Assembly (NCBI RefSeq): GCF_019200975.1
Contig: NZ_JAHTMR010000007.1
Location: 137,551-201,550 of the forward strand
Origin: Pseudomonas sp. PD9R
Lineage (GTDB): Bacteria; Pseudomonadota; Gammaproteobacteria; Pseudomonadales; Pseudomonadaceae
Reading direction: 5' to 3'
Length of the DNA: 64,000 nucleotides
Shown here: in pieces, positions 1 through 10,714 of the stretch
How positions within the stretch are numbered: position 1 is the stretch's first letter
Layout: each line of letters starts with the position of its first letter
The notes under the pieces: generated by a model
Databases searched by the model: none
What the model was told of the DNA's origin: nothing
What the model saw: only the letters and a program-made list of their open reading frames with translations
Position numbers and translations under genes: made by a program

Positions 1-346
1 TGCGATCGCGAGCCGTGCGGCCGACCTGCTGCTCAACCGACGCATGCAGGTAAACAACCCGCCCACCGGCGTGCAGCGCCCGACGATTGGCTTCGCGCAT
101 GACTGCGCCGCCGCCGGTCGCCAGCACCACACCGTCGTAATCGCAGAGCTCGGCAATCATTGCCTCCTCACGATCACGAAAGCCCGGTTCGCCTTCCTTA
201 TCGAAGATCCATGGGATATTGGCGCCCGTGCGTAATTCAATTTCCTTATCGGAATCTTTGAATGGCAAGCGCAGCTCTTTGGCCAGCAACCGGCCGATGG
301 TGCTTTTTCCAGCGCCCATCGGTCCTACAAGAATCAAATTTCGCAC
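1..346 (-). CDS. aroK: Shikimate kinase, N-terminal part (runs off the window start)
   Basis: Phosphorylates shikimate to shikimate 3-phosphate with ATP in the cytoplasmic chorismate pathway. About 115 codons are present; the C-terminus lies beyond the window edge. The P-loop GPMGAGKS is at residues 8-15, the shikimate-binding DSD at 31-33, Arg57 in GFRDRE, and the GGG motif at 78-80. The start is a GTG at 346 that gives MRNLILVG, the usual beginning of the family; no strong ribosome site is visible. The start lies four bases after the pilQ stop, so it is probably translated from the pilM-Q transcript. The order pilQ-aroK is standard in Pseudomonas, normally followed by aroB. Confidence 0.95.
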   Translation of the reverse strand, partial: MRNLILVGPMGAGKSTIGRLLAKELRLPFKDSDKEIELRTGANIPWIFDKEGEPGFRDREEAMIAELCDYDGVVLATGGGAVMREANRRALHAGGRVVYLHASVEQQVGRTARDR

Positions 347-350
347 AGAA

Positions 351-2432
351 TCAACGACTCACAGCAATCGCCTGGTTATTCATGATACGCGGAGTGAGAA
401 ACACCAACAGCTCGGATTTTTTCTCCGAAACCACGTCACGCCGGAAAAGGCGGCCAAGATACGGCACATCGCCAAGAAATGGCACCTTATCTACAACCTT
501 GCTTTGAGTATTTGAGAAAACGCCACCAATAACGATGGTCTCGCCGTCATTGACCAGGACCTTGGCGTTGACCTCGTTTTTCTTGATCGGCGGTACATCC
601 TGGACCTTGTTCAGGTAGTCCGGTTCGTCCTTGGTGACCTTGACCTCCATGATGATCCGGTTGTCCGGGGTGATTTGCGGCGTCACTTCCAGCGATAGCG
701 AGGCCTCCTTGAATGACACCGATGTCGCGCCGCTGGAGCTGGCTTCCTGGTACGGGATCTCGGTGCCCTTAAGGATTTTCGCGGTTTCCTTGTCGGACGT
801 GACCACCTTGGGTTGCGAGACGATTTCGCCGTTGCCGGTCTTTTCCATGGCCGTCAACTCCAAGTCCAGCAAAACGTTATCGGTGATGAACGCGATGCCA
901 ATCCCCGAGGTATTCGCTGCCGTGCCCATATCGACGAACGGCGAATTGGTGCTGGTGCTTCCCGGCGTACCGATGGTCGATGACGCATTGGCGCCGTTGC
1001 TGACCCCGGAAGAGTTCCAGTTGCCCTTGTTCTGAACCGAACCACCCCAGCGCACGCCCAGGCTCTTGTCATAGTCGACGTTGGCCTCGACGATTCGCGC
1101 CTCGATCATTACCTGGCGCACCGGAATATCCAGCTGCGCAACGATCCGTCGCAGCTCATCGAGGCGATCCTGAGTCTGGTAGGCAATGATGTTGTTGGTA
1201 CGATCGTCGACGGTAATCGAACCGCGCTCGTCGACTTTCGCCTCGGCACTGGTCACTGACTGGAACAGCTTGGCGATATCGGCAGCCTTGGCGTAGTTGA
1301 CCTGTAGCAACTCCCGTCGCAGCGGTGCCAGATCGGCGATCTGTTTTTGCGATTCCAGTTCCTGACGCTCTCGGGCGGCGATCTCGTCAGCCGGCGCCAC
1401 CAGCAGGACGTTACCGATCTTGCGCTTGTCCAGACCCTTGGTTTTCAGCACCAGGTCCAGCGCCTGATCCCACGGCACGTTTTGCAAACGCAAAGTGATG
1501 CCGCCCTGCACCGTGTCGCTGGCCACCAGATTGAGATTGGTGAAATCAGCAATCAGTTGCAGCACCGAGCGGACATCGATGTCCTGGAAATTCAGCGAGA
1601 GCTTTTCGCCGCTGTAGGCATTGCGGTCCGCGTTGCGCTTTTGCAGATCGTCGACAGTCATCGGCCGGATGCTGACGGTCAGTTTGTTGTCGGTTTGGTA
1701 AGTCGAATAATCGAAGGCGCCGCCGCCGGGCTCGATGGTGATCGTGGCCCGATCACCGGAGGCACTGGCATTGACGAATTGCACCGGAGTGGCGAAGTCC
1801 TTGACGTCCAGCCGTACGCGCAAGGGCTCAGGCAGTTGGGTTCTGGCAAAACCGAGGATGATCTTGCCGTCACGCTCCTGAATGTCCGGCGCAATGGACG
1901 GATCCGACAAATCGATCACCACATTGCCTTCGCCTTGGGTGCCACGCTGGAAATCCACACCGCGGATGGCCTTGCTCGACGGTGCAGGCGCTCGTGTTCG
2001 CGCAGGAGTTGGCGTTGCAACGGCCGCCGGAGGTCTGGACGCCTGGCTTTTGGCACCCTGCCCGACCACCACAAACAGGTCATTGCCTTCGATTCGTGTG
2101 TTGTACGGGGTCAACTGGGTCAGGTTGATGATCAGCCGCGTGCGATCCTTGACCTCCACCACTGTCGCGCTGCGCGCATTGCCGCTACCCAGATCGCGCG
2201 TCTTGTTCGCCAACTGGCTGACGACACCGGGCAGATCCAGTGCGATCCGTGCCGGTGACTCAGTGGTGTAACCGTTAGGCACTGGCGGCGGTTCATCGAA
2301 CGCCAACTTCAACTCGACCCGGTCACCTGGCAACGCCGCGACATCCAGCGCCTTGAGGTTGGCCGCTTGTACCATCGGCGACAGCAACGCTATCCATAGC
2401 GATATTCCGAAGGTGGAGAAAATCCTGTTCAT
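351..2432 (-). CDS. pilQ: Type IV pilus outer-membrane secretin PilQ
   Basis: Forms the multimeric outer-membrane pore through which the type IV pilus is extruded. The 693-residue protein has a signal peptide (cleavage near VQA-AN, about residue 23), two AMIN-type peptidoglycan-binding regions (about 25-125 and 155-262), an STN/N0 domain (about 272-350, [16 protein letters not shown]), a secretin N1 domain (about 370-440) and the C-terminal secretin domain, whose signature [16 protein letters not shown] lies about 50 residues before the end. Length fits the family. It is the last pil gene of pilMNOPQ, 13 bases after pilP, and depends on the PilP lipoprotein and the inner-membrane PilMNO complex for alignment. 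Confidence 0.97.
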   Translation of the reverse strand: MNRIFSTFGISLWIALLSPMVQAANLKALDVAALPGDRVELKLAFDEPPPVPNGYTTESPARIALDLPGVVSQLANKTRDLGSGNARSATVVEVKDRTRLIINLTQLTPYNTRIEGNDLFVVVGQGAKSQASRPPAAVATPTPARTRAPAPSSKAIRGVDFQRGTQGEGNVVIDLSDPSIAPDIQERDGKIILGFARTQLPEPLRVRLDVKDFATPVQFVNASASGDRATITIEPGGGAFDYSTYQTDNKLTVSIRPMTVDDLQKRNADRNAYSGEKLSLNFQDIDVRSVLQLIADFTNLNLVASDTVQGGITLRLQNVPWDQALDLVLKTKGLDKRKIGNVLLVAPADEIAARERQELESQKQIADLAPLRRELLQVNYAKAADIAKLFQSVTSAEAKVDERGSITVDDRTNNIIAYQTQDRLDELRRIVAQLDIPVRQVMIEARIVEANVDYDKSLGVRWGGSVQNKGNWNSSGVSNGANASSTIGTPGSTSTNSPFVDMGTAANTSGIGIAFITDNVLLDLELTAMEKTGNGEIVSQPKVVTSDKETAKILKGTEIPYQEASSSGATSVSFKEASLSLEVTPQITPDNRIIMEVKVTKDEPDYLNKVQDVPPIKKNEVNAKVLVNDGETIVIGGVFSNTQSKVVDKVPFLGDVPYLGRLFRRDVVSEKKSELLVFLTPRIMNNQAIAVSR

Positions 2433-2445
2433 TTTTCGAGTTCCA

Positions 2446-2973
2446 CTATGTGTGCTCTTTCAAAGGAATGGTCCGTGGCCGTTCCAGCCAGGCGCCTTCA
2501 CCGTCGGGGACGATTTCGACCACATCGACTTGTGAACCGCTGATCGCGACAATCCGCCCATCGTTACGCCCCAGGTAATCACCGACTTTCAATCGATGCA
2601 CACCGCCGGCTCCGCGCAGCAGCGCAAAAGAGCCCGCCGCATTCGACATCGTGCCGACCATTTCAAACTGCTCGATGTTGAAACCCTCGAGGTATTGCTT
2701 GACCCGACTGGGGTCCGGTTTGACGTTGCGCGAGCCGCGCTGTTGAGCCGCCAGGTCGATCCGGACCTGCCGGGAAAACGGGCTGCGCAGGTTGGCGGCG
2801 TTGTAGGTGAATGTCGGGTAAGACCGGAATGTCGGCGTTGGTTCAATCTTGCCCGGTGCCCGCAGGCGCATTTCATTCATGTACGCGTCCAGATCACTGA
2901 AGTCACCACCGCTACCGCAACCGGCCACGCTGACCAATAGAGCGGCCGCCGATAAACAACGCAGAAGGCTCAT
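2446..2973 (-). CDS. pilP: Type IV pilus alignment lipoprotein PilP
   Basis: Inner-membrane lipoprotein that links the PilMNO complex to the PilQ secretin across the periplasm. The 175-residue sequence starts with a lipoprotein signal peptide whose lipobox is VAGC (Cys19), followed by a glycine/serine linker and a disordered stretch. The folded beta domain covers about residues 75-170 (LEGFNIEQFEMVGTM, LKVGDYLGRNDGRIV), which is the HR region that contacts PilQ in the family. The start overlaps the end of pilO by four bases, consistent with translational coupling. Length and motif order are ordinary for PilP. Confidence 0.95.
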   Translation of the reverse strand: MSLLRCLSAAALLVSVAGCGSGGDFSDLDAYMNEMRLRAPGKIEPTPTFRSYPTFTYNAANLRSPFSRQVRIDLAAQQRGSRNVKPDPSRVKQYLEGFNIEQFEMVGTMSNAAGSFALLRGAGGVHRLKVGDYLGRNDGRIVAISGSQVDVVEIVPDGEGAWLERPRTIPLKEHT

Positions 2974-3593
2974 TGATGCGCCCCCTTGTCGTTGTAGCGG
3001 TAGGTCTTGGCGAGAATGCTCATGCGTAACTTCGGCCCGCCGTCCGGATTGACCGGCGTCAGATCGAAGTCATGCAGGGTGACGATGCGCGGCAACCCGG
3101 CGACGCCACTGACGAACGTGGCCAGGTCGTGATAGGCGCCGGTGACGGTGATCTGGATCGGCAGTTCGATATAAAACGGCTGGGTGACCTCGGGTAACAG
3201 CTTGATCTCTTCGAACTCCAAGCCGCTGCCCAGACCCGTGCGGGTGATGTCTTCCAGCAAACCGGGCACTTCGGTATCACTGGGCAATTGCCGCAGCAGA
3301 ACGCCAAATGAGTTTTCCATCTCCTTCATTTGCTGGGTGTAGAGCTCAAGGTTCGCCGCCATGTGGGCCTTGGTCGCGAACTGCTCCTTGAGGGTCGATT
3401 CTTCTTCACGCTTGAGTTCGAGCTGACTCTCAAGTTCGCTCGTCGAAAAACTGTAGCCAAGCGAAAGCACCATCATCATGACCAACACAACCACCAGGCC
3501 CTTGATCGCAGATGGCCAGGAACCCATGTTGCTGGTGTCCAGATCGTTGATATCGATCTTGCGCAATCCTTCTAACCATTGGGACGGACTCAT
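2970..3593 (-). CDS. pilO: Type IV pilus inner-membrane protein PilO
   Basis: Bitopic inner-membrane protein that dimerises with PilN and forms the periplasmic scaffold of the pilus machine. Of 207 residues, a short cytoplasmic N-terminus is followed by one membrane segment at about 29-47 (AIKGLVVVLVMMMVLSLGY), a coiled coil at about 50-95, and a ferredoxin-like periplasmic domain to the end. It overlaps pilN and pilP by four bases on each side, so the three are almost certainly co-translated. Nothing unusual is seen. Confidence 0.95.
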   Translation of the reverse strand: MSPSQWLEGLRKIDINDLDTSNMGSWPSAIKGLVVVLVMMMVLSLGYSFSTSELESQLELKREEESTLKEQFATKAHMAANLELYTQQMKEMENSFGVLLRQLPSDTEVPGLLEDITRTGLGSGLEFEEIKLLPEVTQPFYIELPIQITVTGAYHDLATFVSGVAGLPRIVTLHDFDLTPVNPDGGPKLRMSILAKTYRYNDKGAHQ

Positions 3594-4155
3594 TTCCCAT
3601 CCTCCACGGCAGCGGGTTGCGTCTGACGAACGGTCAACTGAAAGACATTGGCTTGATCCAACTGACCGGCGGTAGTCGCTTTGACTTCAGTCAGGCTGGG
3701 CGCATCGAACCAGTCGGATGCATCCAGATTGCGCATCAGGTCGGAAACACGATTGTTGGATTCAGCCGCGCCAGCGATGGACAGGGTTTTGCCGACCATT
3801 TTGACTTCGGTGAAGTACACCCCGTCGGGCAAGGTGCGCGCAAGCTGATCAAAAATTCGCCCGCTGATCGGTCGATTGCCTTGCAGGTCCTGGATGATGC
3901 GCATGCGCTCGACCAGTTGCTGGCGACGTGCCTTGAGATCACCGATCTGCTTGATCCGCTCGTCGACCACGGCGATCTGCTTATTGATGTAGTCATTACG
4001 GGCGATTTGCCGTTCGATGGCGCCGCTGATGGCCTGATCAGCGATCAGCACCGCCCCTGCCGACCCCACGATTACACCGACCAACATCAGCAAGAAACGT
4101 TTGCGCCGCTCTTCGCGCTGCTCTTCGCGCCAGGGTAAAAGGTTGATCCGCGCCA

Positions 4156-4156
<1 letters not shown>
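3590..4156 (-). CDS. pilN: Type IV pilus inner-membrane protein PilN
   Basis: Partner of PilO; its cytoplasmic N-terminus binds PilM. The 188-residue protein begins MARINLLPWREEQREERR, which carries the INLLPWR motif known to dock on PilM. A membrane helix follows at about residues 23-44, then a coiled coil and a periplasmic ferredoxin-like domain (about 95-175, LPDGVYFTEVKMVGKTLSI). The start touches the last base of the pilM stop. Length and order match the family. Confidence 0.96.
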
Positions 4157-5244
<1,088 letters not shown>

Positions 5245-5326
5245 TTACGGACTCTGTAATGTGTGTTGCGTTCCATCCACCCGTCTTGACAGCAGCCGCC
5301 AATGACGCCTGCGATGGAAAAATGCT

Positions 5327-5332
5327 TATAAT
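5327..5332 (+). promoter_or_regulatory. Probable -10 box of the ponA promoter
   Basis: A perfect TATAAT preceded by TGCT, close to an extended -10. The matching -35 (around 5303-5308, TGACGC) is weak, spacing 18. Transcription would start near 5339, leaving a leader of about 90 bases before the TTG start of ponA. A TTGACA at 5286-5291 is too far upstream to pair with it. The pilM promoter should lie in the same 5218-5431 gap, but I could not define it. Confidence 0.5.
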
Positions 5333-5431
5333 GCCCAGCGTTTTTTTCCGCTTTTTCTCAAGCGCGGGTCGTTCTCCTTTAGCCTGAACCCTGATGCCTA
5401 ATTCATTCTTTGCCCTGGATATCCAAAAGCC

Positions 5432-7873
5432 TTGATTCGTCTGCTGAAATTTTTCGGTTGGTCCATCGTCGCGGTTTTCTGCGGACTCCTTTTGGGTCTG
5501 AGCGGGGCGTATCTTTACCTTAGCCCTGGATTGCCCTCAGTGGAGGCGCTGCGAAGCATCCAGTTGCAGATTCCTTTGCGGGTCTACAGCAGCGATAACA
5601 AGTTGATCGCAGAATTCGGCGAAATGCGCCGCACACCGATCCGTTTCGCCGACATTCCCCCCAATTTCATTAATGCGTTACTAAGTGCTGAAGACGATAA
5701 TTTCGCCAATCACTACGGCGTCGATCCCAGCAGCCTGATGCGTGCCGCAACCCAATTGGTTAAAAGCGGGCACATTCAGTCCGGCGGCAGCACCATCACC
5801 ATGCAGGTGGCGAAGAACTTCTTCCTGACCAGCGAACGCAGCTTCTCGCGCAAAACCACTGAAATTCTCCTGGCCCTGCAGATCGAACGGCAGCTGACCA
5901 AAGATGAAATCCTTGAGCTGTACGTCAACAAGATCTATCTGGGTAACCGCGCCTACGGCATCGAGGCGGCGGCGCAGGTTTATTACGGCAAATCGATTCG
6001 TGACGTCAGCCTGGCGCAGATGGCCATGATCGCCGGCCTGCCGAAAGCCCCGTCGCGCTTCAACCCCCTGGCCAACCCGGCCCGCAGCAAGGAGCGTCGC
6101 GACTGGATCCTGGGCCGTATGTACAAGCTCGGCAAGATCACCGAAGCCGATTACACCACCGCGATCAACGAGCCGCTGAACGCCAGCTATCACGTGCCGA
6201 CGCCGGAAGTGAATGCGCCTTACATCGCCGAAATGGCCCGTGCCGAAATGGTCGGGCGCTATGGCAGCGACGCCTATACCGAAGGCTTCCGCGTCACCAC
6301 CACGGTGCCGAGCAATCTTCAGGAAATGGCCAATACCGCCGTCCACGAAGGCTTGATGACCTACGACCAGCGCCACGGCTATCGCGGCCCCGAGTCGCGT
6401 CTGCCGGGCAAGACACACGAGGCGTGGGCGACCGAACTGACCAAACAGCGCACCATCAGCAGCCTTGAGCCGGCCATCGTCACTCAGGTCGACAAGAACG
6501 GCTTGCAGGTACTGACCCGCACCGGCAGCGAACACGTCGCCTGGGACAGCATGAAATGGGCTCGCCCGTTCCTGAACACCAACAGCATGGGCGCCAATCC
6601 GAAGCAGCCATCGGATGTGGCCCAGGTCGGCGACCTGATTCGCGTACAGCGCCAGGCGGACAATTCGCTGAAGTTCAGCCAGATCCCGCAGGCCCAGGGC
6701 GCACTGGTGTCGCTTGATCCGCAAAACGGCGCGATCCGCTCACTGGTCGGCGGTTTTGCGTTTGAACAGAGCAACTACAACCGCGCGCTGCAAGCCAAAC
6801 GCCAGCCAGGTTCGAGCTTCAAGCCATTCGTCTACAGCGCTGCGCTGGATAACGGCTACACCGCCGCCAGCCTGGTGAACGATGCGCCGATCGTGTTTGT
6901 CGACGAGTATCTGGACAAGGTCTGGCGCCCGAAGAACGACACCAATACGTTCCTCGGCCCGATCCGCCTGCGTGAAGCGTTGTACAAATCGCGAAACCTG
7001 GTTTCGATCCGCCTGTTGCAGGCGATGGGTGTTGGCAAGACCATCGACTACATCACCCGTTTTGGCTTCAACAAGCAGGATCTGCCGCCCAACCTGTCGC
7101 TGGCCCTGGGCACCGCGACCCTGACGCCAATGGAAATCGCCACCGGCTGGAGCACCTTTGCCAACGGCGGCTACAAAATCACCCCGTACATCATCGACAA
7201 GATCGACAGCCGCAATGGCGACACGCTGTTCGTCGCCAACCCGCCGAGCGTTCCAAAGGGCGGCGCCGCCACCGACGGTATCGCCGCACCTGCTGCCAAT
7301 ACCTTTACGGTCAACGCAACACCGGACGAAACGCTGACCGCCCAGCCGACGCCGCAAGCACCGGCCGTGGCCGAGCGCATCGTCGACGGGCGCACCACGT
7401 TTATCCTCAACAGCATGCTTGAGGACGTGATCAAGCTCGGCACCGGTCGCCGCGCACTGGCCCTGGGTCGCAGCGACATCGCCGGCAAAACCGGCACCAC
7501 CAATGAATCCAAGGACGCCTGGTTCTCTGGTTACAACGCCGACTACGTGACCACGGTCTGGACCGGTTTCGACCAGCCTGAAAGCCTGGGCCGCAAGGAA
7601 TTCGGGGGCACCGTCGCGCTGCCGATCTGGATGAATTACATGGGCGCAGCGCTCAAGGGCTTGCCACCTCACACGCAGCCAGAGCCGGAAGGCATCCTGA
7701 GCCTGCGCGTGGACCCGGTCAGCGGCCGCGCAGCCGCCCCAAGCACGCCTGGGGCCTACTTCGAACTGTTCAAGGCCGAAGACACGCCACCGTCGGTCAA
7801 CGAACTGGGCAACGGCAATGCACCGGGCAGCCCGCTGCCAGCGGATGAAGCGGCACCGATCGATTTGTTCTGA
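5432..7873 (+). CDS. ponA: Penicillin-binding protein 1A (bifunctional transglycosylase/transpeptidase)
   Basis: Class A PBP that polymerises lipid II and cross-links peptidoglycan at the periplasmic face; also called mrcA. The 813-residue protein has an N-terminal membrane anchor (about 10-32), a GT51 glycosyltransferase domain (about 55-230) with catalytic Glu87 in AEDDNFANHYG, an inserted OB-like domain (about 320-415), and a transpeptidase domain (about 425-745) with the active-site SSFK at 461-464, SRN, and KTG at 686-688. The C-terminus is rich in proline and alanine. The start is a TTG giving MIRLLKFFG, as in other pseudomonads; its ribosome site is poor. It is divergent from pilM and ends in a strong hairpin terminator. 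Confidence 0.97.
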   Translation: MIRLLKFFGWSIVAVFCGLLLGLSGAYLYLSPGLPSVEALRSIQLQIPLRVYSSDNKLIAEFGEMRRTPIRFADIPPNFINALLSAEDDNFANHYGVDPSSLMRAATQLVKSGHIQSGGSTITMQVAKNFFLTSERSFSRKTTEILLALQIERQLTKDEILELYVNKIYLGNRAYGIEAAAQVYYGKSIRDVSLAQMAMIAGLPKAPSRFNPLANPARSKERRDWILGRMYKLGKITEADYTTAINEPLNASYHVPTPEVNAPYIAEMARAEMVGRYGSDAYTEGFRVTTTVPSNLQEMANTAVHEGLMTYDQRHGYRGPESRLPGKTHEAWATELTKQRTISSLEPAIVTQVDKNGLQVLTRTGSEHVAWDSMKWARPFLNTNSMGANPKQPSDVAQVGDLIRVQRQADNSLKFSQIPQAQGALVSLDPQNGAIRSLVGGFAFEQSNYNRALQAKRQPGSSFKPFVYSAALDNGYTAASLVNDAPIVFVDEYLDKVWRPKNDTNTFLGPIRLREALYKSRNLVSIRLLQAMGVGKTIDYITRFGFNKQDLPPNLSLALGTATLTPMEIATGWSTFANGGYKITPYIIDKIDSRNGDTLFVANPPSVPKGGAATDGIAAPAANTFTVNATPDETLTAQPTPQAPAVAERIVDGRTTFILNSMLEDVIKLGTGRRALALGRSDIAGKTGTTNESKDAWFSGYNADYVTTVWTGFDQPESLGRKEFGGTVALPIWMNYMGAALKGLPPHTQPEPEGILSLRVDPVSGRAAAPSTPGAYFELFKAEDTPPSVNELGNGNAPGSPLPADEAAPIDLF

Positions 7874-7875
7874 TT

Positions 7876-7930
7876 GCCGCCAACAAAAAGCCCCGCCTTC
7901 GAGAGAAGAGCGGGGCTTTTTGTTGGCGGC
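7876..7930 (+). terminator. Rho-independent terminator behind ponA
   Basis: A perfect 21-base inverted repeat (arms 7876-7896 and 7910-7930) with a 13-base loop, starting two bases after the ponA stop. The core is GCCCCGC paired with GCGGGGC, followed by TTTTTG. The arms are unusually long because the flanking CCGCCAAC is also mirrored. Confidence 0.9.
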
Positions 7931-8020
7931 AAGATCAAAAGATCGCAGCCTTCGGCAGCTCCCACATGAAAATGCGCCCCCCCTGTAGGAGCTGCCGAAG
8001 GCTGCGATCTTTTGATTTTT
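7931..8020. repeat. REPIN, family A (both arms of the TTCGG type)
   Basis: Two inverted arms of about 35 bases: AAGATCAAAAGATCGCAGCC with TTCGGCAGCTCC on the left, and TGTAGGAGCTGCCGAAGGCT with GCGATCTTTTG on the right, separated by about 18 bases. It abuts the ponA terminator and faces the maeB terminator. Family A recurs through the window. Confidence 0.85.
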
Positions 8021-8028
8021 ACTCAAAA

Positions 8029-8057
8029 AAAAAACCCGACCATTGGCCGGGTTTTTA
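8029..8057 (-). terminator. Terminator behind maeB
   Basis: Read on the minus strand, AAAAACCCGGCC and GGTCGGGTTTTT form a stem around a short loop, followed by a run of more than eight T. It lies 13 bases after the maeB stop. The T/A tracts on both sides could also stop plus-strand transcription. Confidence 0.85.
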
Positions 8058-8069
8058 TTGCGCTGCTAC

Positions 8070-9338
8070 TTAGCCGTTGAACACATCATCCACGCTTTTC
8101 AGCGGGTAGTTCTTCGGATACGGCAGGGTTGCTACGCCAGTCTCGATTGCAGCCTTGGCCACGGCATCGGAGATCAGGGTGATCAGACGGGCATCCATTG
8201 GCTTCGGAATGATGTACTCACGACCGAATTCCAGCTTGATACCGCCGTAGGCGTCGCACACTTCCTGAGGCACTGGCAGTTTGGCCAGTTCACGCAGGGC
8301 GTTGGCAGCAGCCACTTTCATTTCTTCGTTGATGCGTTTGGCGCGAACGTCCAGGGCACCACGGAAGATGAACGGGAAGCCCAGTACGTTGTTGACCTGG
8401 TTCGGGTAGTCCGAACGGCCAGTGGCCATGATCACGTCGTTACGGGTAGCGTGCGCCAGTTCTGGGGAGATTTCCGGATCCGGGTTGGAGCACGCGAACA
8501 CGATCGGGTTAGGCGCCATCGACAGCAGGCCTTCAGCGCTCAGCAGGTTCGGGCCGGACAGGCCAACGAACACGTCTGCGCCTTGCAGGGCGTCAGCCAG
8601 GGTGCGCTTGTCGGTCGCGTGAGCGAAGACGGCTTTGTACTGGTTCAGATCGTCACGACCGGAGTGGATCACGCCGGTACGGTCGATCATGTAGATGTTT
8701 TCGATGTTGGCGCCCATGCTCACCAGCAATTTCATGCAGGAGATGGCGGCAGCGCCGGCGCCCAGGCAGACGATCTTGGCTTCCGGCAGGGTTTTGCCAG
8801 CGATTTCCAGGGCGTTGATCATGCCGGCTGCGGTTACGATCGCGGTGCCATGCTGGTCATCGTGGAATACCGGGATGTCGCACTGCTCGATCAGAGCACG
8901 TTCGATCTCAAAGCACTCAGGTGCCTTGATGTCTTCCAGGTTGATGCCACCGAAGGTGATGGAGATGCGCTTGACGGTGTCGATGAAGGCTTGCGGGCTT
9001 TCGGAGTCGACTTCGATGTCGAAAACGTCGATGCCGGCGAAACGCTTGAACAGCACGCCTTTACCTTCCATCACTGGCTTGGAAGCCAATGGGCCGAGGT
9101 TACCCAGGCCGAGAATCGCGGTGCCATCGGAAATGACTGCAACCAGGTTGCCTTTACCGGTGTATTTGTAGGCCAGTTCAGGATCGCGGGCGATTTCGCG
9201 TACTGGTTCGGCTACGCCGGGGCTGTAGGCCAGCGACAGGTCGCGGGCGGTAGCGGTGGCCTTGGTGAGCTCGACGCTCAGCTTACCTGGACGAGGATTA
9301 GCGTGATATTCGAGAGCGGCAGTTTTCAAATCAGACAT
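8070..9338 (-). CDS. maeB: Malic enzyme (oxaloacetate-decarboxylating), short form
   Basis: Oxidatively decarboxylates malate to pyruvate in the cytoplasm, linking the TCA cycle to pyruvate and supplying reduced cofactor. The 422-residue protein has the N-terminal malic domain (YSPGVAEPV near 38, [17 protein letters not shown] near 70, [11 protein letters not shown] near 160) and an NAD(P)-binding domain with the dinucleotide loop [10 protein letters not shown] near 192. It lacks the C-terminal phosphotransacetylase-like domain found in E. coli MaeB, so it is the short type. NADP preference is the usual annotation but cannot be read from sequence alone. Single gene with its own terminator; the 9339-9520 gap upstream holds an AT-rich promoter region. 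Confidence 0.93.
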   Translation of the reverse strand: MSDLKTAALEYHANPRPGKLSVELTKATATARDLSLAYSPGVAEPVREIARDPELAYKYTGKGNLVAVISDGTAILGLGNLGPLASKPVMEGKGVLFKRFAGIDVFDIEVDSESPQAFIDTVKRISITFGGINLEDIKAPECFEIERALIEQCDIPVFHDDQHGTAIVTAAGMINALEIAGKTLPEAKIVCLGAGAAAISCMKLLVSMGANIENIYMIDRTGVIHSGRDDLNQYKAVFAHATDKRTLADALQGADVFVGLSGPNLLSAEGLLSMAPNPIVFACSNPDPEISPELAHATRNDVIMATGRSDYPNQVNNVLGFPFIFRGALDVRAKRINEEMKVAAANALRELAKLPVPQEVCDAYGGIKLEFGREYIIPKPMDARLITLISDAVAKAAIETGVATLPYPKNYPLKSVDDVFNG

Positions 9339-9520
9339 GTGGGCATTCCGCTTTTACTGTTGGACAGACTGGTCAGCGAGGATACGCGCCTCGCAAAATC
9401 CCCACAAGACTGACCGGTCACCCCTGTCAAGCGCCCTGCCTTACGACTTTGGGCCAAGAGCCGCGGAACACAAGGGATAGACTGTTCACAATCGCCATAA
9501 AAAATGTCTACAATTTTTTA

Positions 9521-10321
9521 TCAATGCATGATTTGAAGCATGACCGGATCGGTCAGCGGCAACATCCACCGCGCCTGACCGTCCTTGAGCCCACCCCGGC
9601 GCGAACGATCCAGCACCCAGCCACGCGCCTCGATTTGCTTGCCTTTAAGCCCATCAAGCGCGGAAGCGTCGAAGCGGCCCAGCAAATTGGGCGCAATGCG
9701 CAATACAACCGAGTCCTGCAACTCGATCCAAACCCCGCCGCGATTGCGCTGAACCTTGCTTACTCGCCCGTTGAGCACAGCAAAACCGGAGGTGTTGATC
9801 TGCTCCGCTTTCAGCACAGGAGACTGGCGCCACACACCGAGCCCGGCCTGACGAGCACTGCGTTCCGCAGCCTGCTGACACTCGACCAAGTCCACATTGG
9901 GTGCGACCGCCACCTGAAAGCCCAGGCCTTCGGCGAGCATTTGCGCCTCGAGGTTGGTGCCGTCGGTGCCGTAAATGTGGGCCAGGGTGCGGCCGTAGTG
10001 ATCTTTGCCTTCTTTACCGGGCAGCAAACTGACCCGCCCGTCGCTTGCCGCGACCAAGGCTTCAAGGCGTTTGCGCGCAGCCACGGCGAACGGTTCGTCG
10101 GTGCGACCTTGTTTGCCCAGCTCCGGCGTATTCAAGCCAATCATGCGTACGCTGCGGCCATCGGCGAGGCGCAACGTGTCGCCGTCCACCACCCGCTGCA
10201 CTGCGACGGATGGCAGCCCACTTGGCGCCGGGCAGAAGGCCTGGGCACCCGAGAGCCAAATTGCAGACACAAAAAAGGCGCCCGCAAGGGACGCCTTTTT
10301 CATTAGCAAGGAAAAGCCCAT
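9521..10321 (-). CDS. Secreted thermonuclease-family (SNase-fold) protein
   Basis: A signal peptide (MKKASLAGAFFVSAIWLSG, cleavage near AQA-F) leads into a staphylococcal-nuclease-like domain: VVDGDTLRLADGRSVRMIG, NTPELGKQG, and HYGRTLAHI carry the Asp, Arg/Glu and Arg positions expected in active members. A second beta-rich part follows (about 165-265). The role is inferred as an envelope or secreted nuclease. The start is uncertain: ATG at 10321 has an AAGG 12 bases upstream inside the rpmE stop region, while ATG at 10303 gives a shorter signal peptide but no ribosome site. Oddly, two hairpins that look like the rpmE terminators overlap the start and first codons. 266 residues from the chosen start. 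Confidence 0.85.
   Translation of the reverse strand: MGFSLLMKKASLAGAFFVSAIWLSGAQAFCPAPSGLPSVAVQRVVDGDTLRLADGRSVRMIGLNTPELGKQGRTDEPFAVAARKRLEALVAASDGRVSLLPGKEGKDHYGRTLAHIYGTDGTNLEAQMLAEGLGFQVAVAPNVDLVECQQAAERSARQAGLGVWRQSPVLKAEQINTSGFAVLNGRVSKVQRNRGGVWIELQDSVVLRIAPNLLGRFDASALDGLKGKQIEARGWVLDRSRRGGLKDGQARWMLPLTDPVMLQIMH
10271..10300 (-). terminator. Terminator-like hairpin inside the nuclease signal-peptide codons
   Basis: On the minus strand AAAAAGGCGTCC and GGGCGCCTTTTTT form a 12-pair stem (one G-U) with a T tail. It is positioned as a terminator for rpmE, but lies in frame within the second to eleventh codons after the ATG at 10303. Confidence 0.7.
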
Positions 10322-10329
10322 CGGGCTTT
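10313..10329 (-). terminator. Short hairpin directly behind rpmE
   Basis: AAAGCCC-GAT-GGGCTTT on the minus strand, a perfect 7-pair stem followed by TTCC, seven bases after the rpmE stop. The candidate nuclease ATG at 10321 lies in its loop and right arm. It may be a weak terminator, or it may shield the start codon. Confidence 0.55.
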
Positions 10330-10335
10330 GCAACC

Positions 10336-10566
10336 TTACTCTGCAGCAGCAGGAGCTTTCTTGCCGAAAGCACCGAAACGGTCTGCGAAGCGCTGTACAC
10401 GGCCGCCAGTATCCAGAGTCTTCTGCTTACCGGTGTAGAACGGGTGGCACTCGTTGCAAACGTCGATCGCCAGGGCTTTGCCGAAGGTCGAACGGGTTTC
10501 GAACTTGTTGCCGCAGCTGCAGGTAACAGCAACTGCTGGGTATTCTGGATGGATATCAGCTTTCAT
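10336..10566 (-). CDS. rpmE: 50S ribosomal protein L31, zinc-binding type
   Basis: Component of the large ribosomal subunit at the subunit interface. The 76-residue protein keeps all four zinc ligands, Cys16, Cys18, Cys37 and Cys40 (CSC and CNEC), so it is the zinc-containing paralogue, which cells replace with the Cys-less form under zinc starvation in many bacteria. The sequence starts [12 protein letters not shown], typical of the family. It is divergent from priA; the 285-base gap between them contains a REPIN. Confidence 0.97.
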   Translation of the reverse strand: MKADIHPEYPAVAVTCSCGNKFETRSTFGKALAIDVCNECHPFYTGKQKTLDTGGRVQRFADRFGAFGKKAPAAAE

Positions 10567-10714
10567 GGTGTCTTCCTCAGGCTAGCGTGCCGCCACCCAA
10601 CACTATTGTTGAATACCGCACGTAATTAGGCCGCGGATTCTACCAGACAATGCCAATCACGCAAGCTGTCCCTCAAACCGGTCGTCTGCTAGGCTCCCGA
10701 CCCAATACGCGGCC

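Noticed and set aside
5286..5332. TTGACA and TATAAT as a perfect sigma-70 promoter for ponA
   Set aside because: They are 35 bases apart instead of about 17, so only the -10 is retained as a candidate.
5681..6724. Long open frame antisense to ponA (also similar ones antisense to pilQ, argS, hutU, phaC1)
   Set aside because: Composition of a GC-rich shadow frame, no family motif, no ribosome site; the plus-strand gene is unambiguous.
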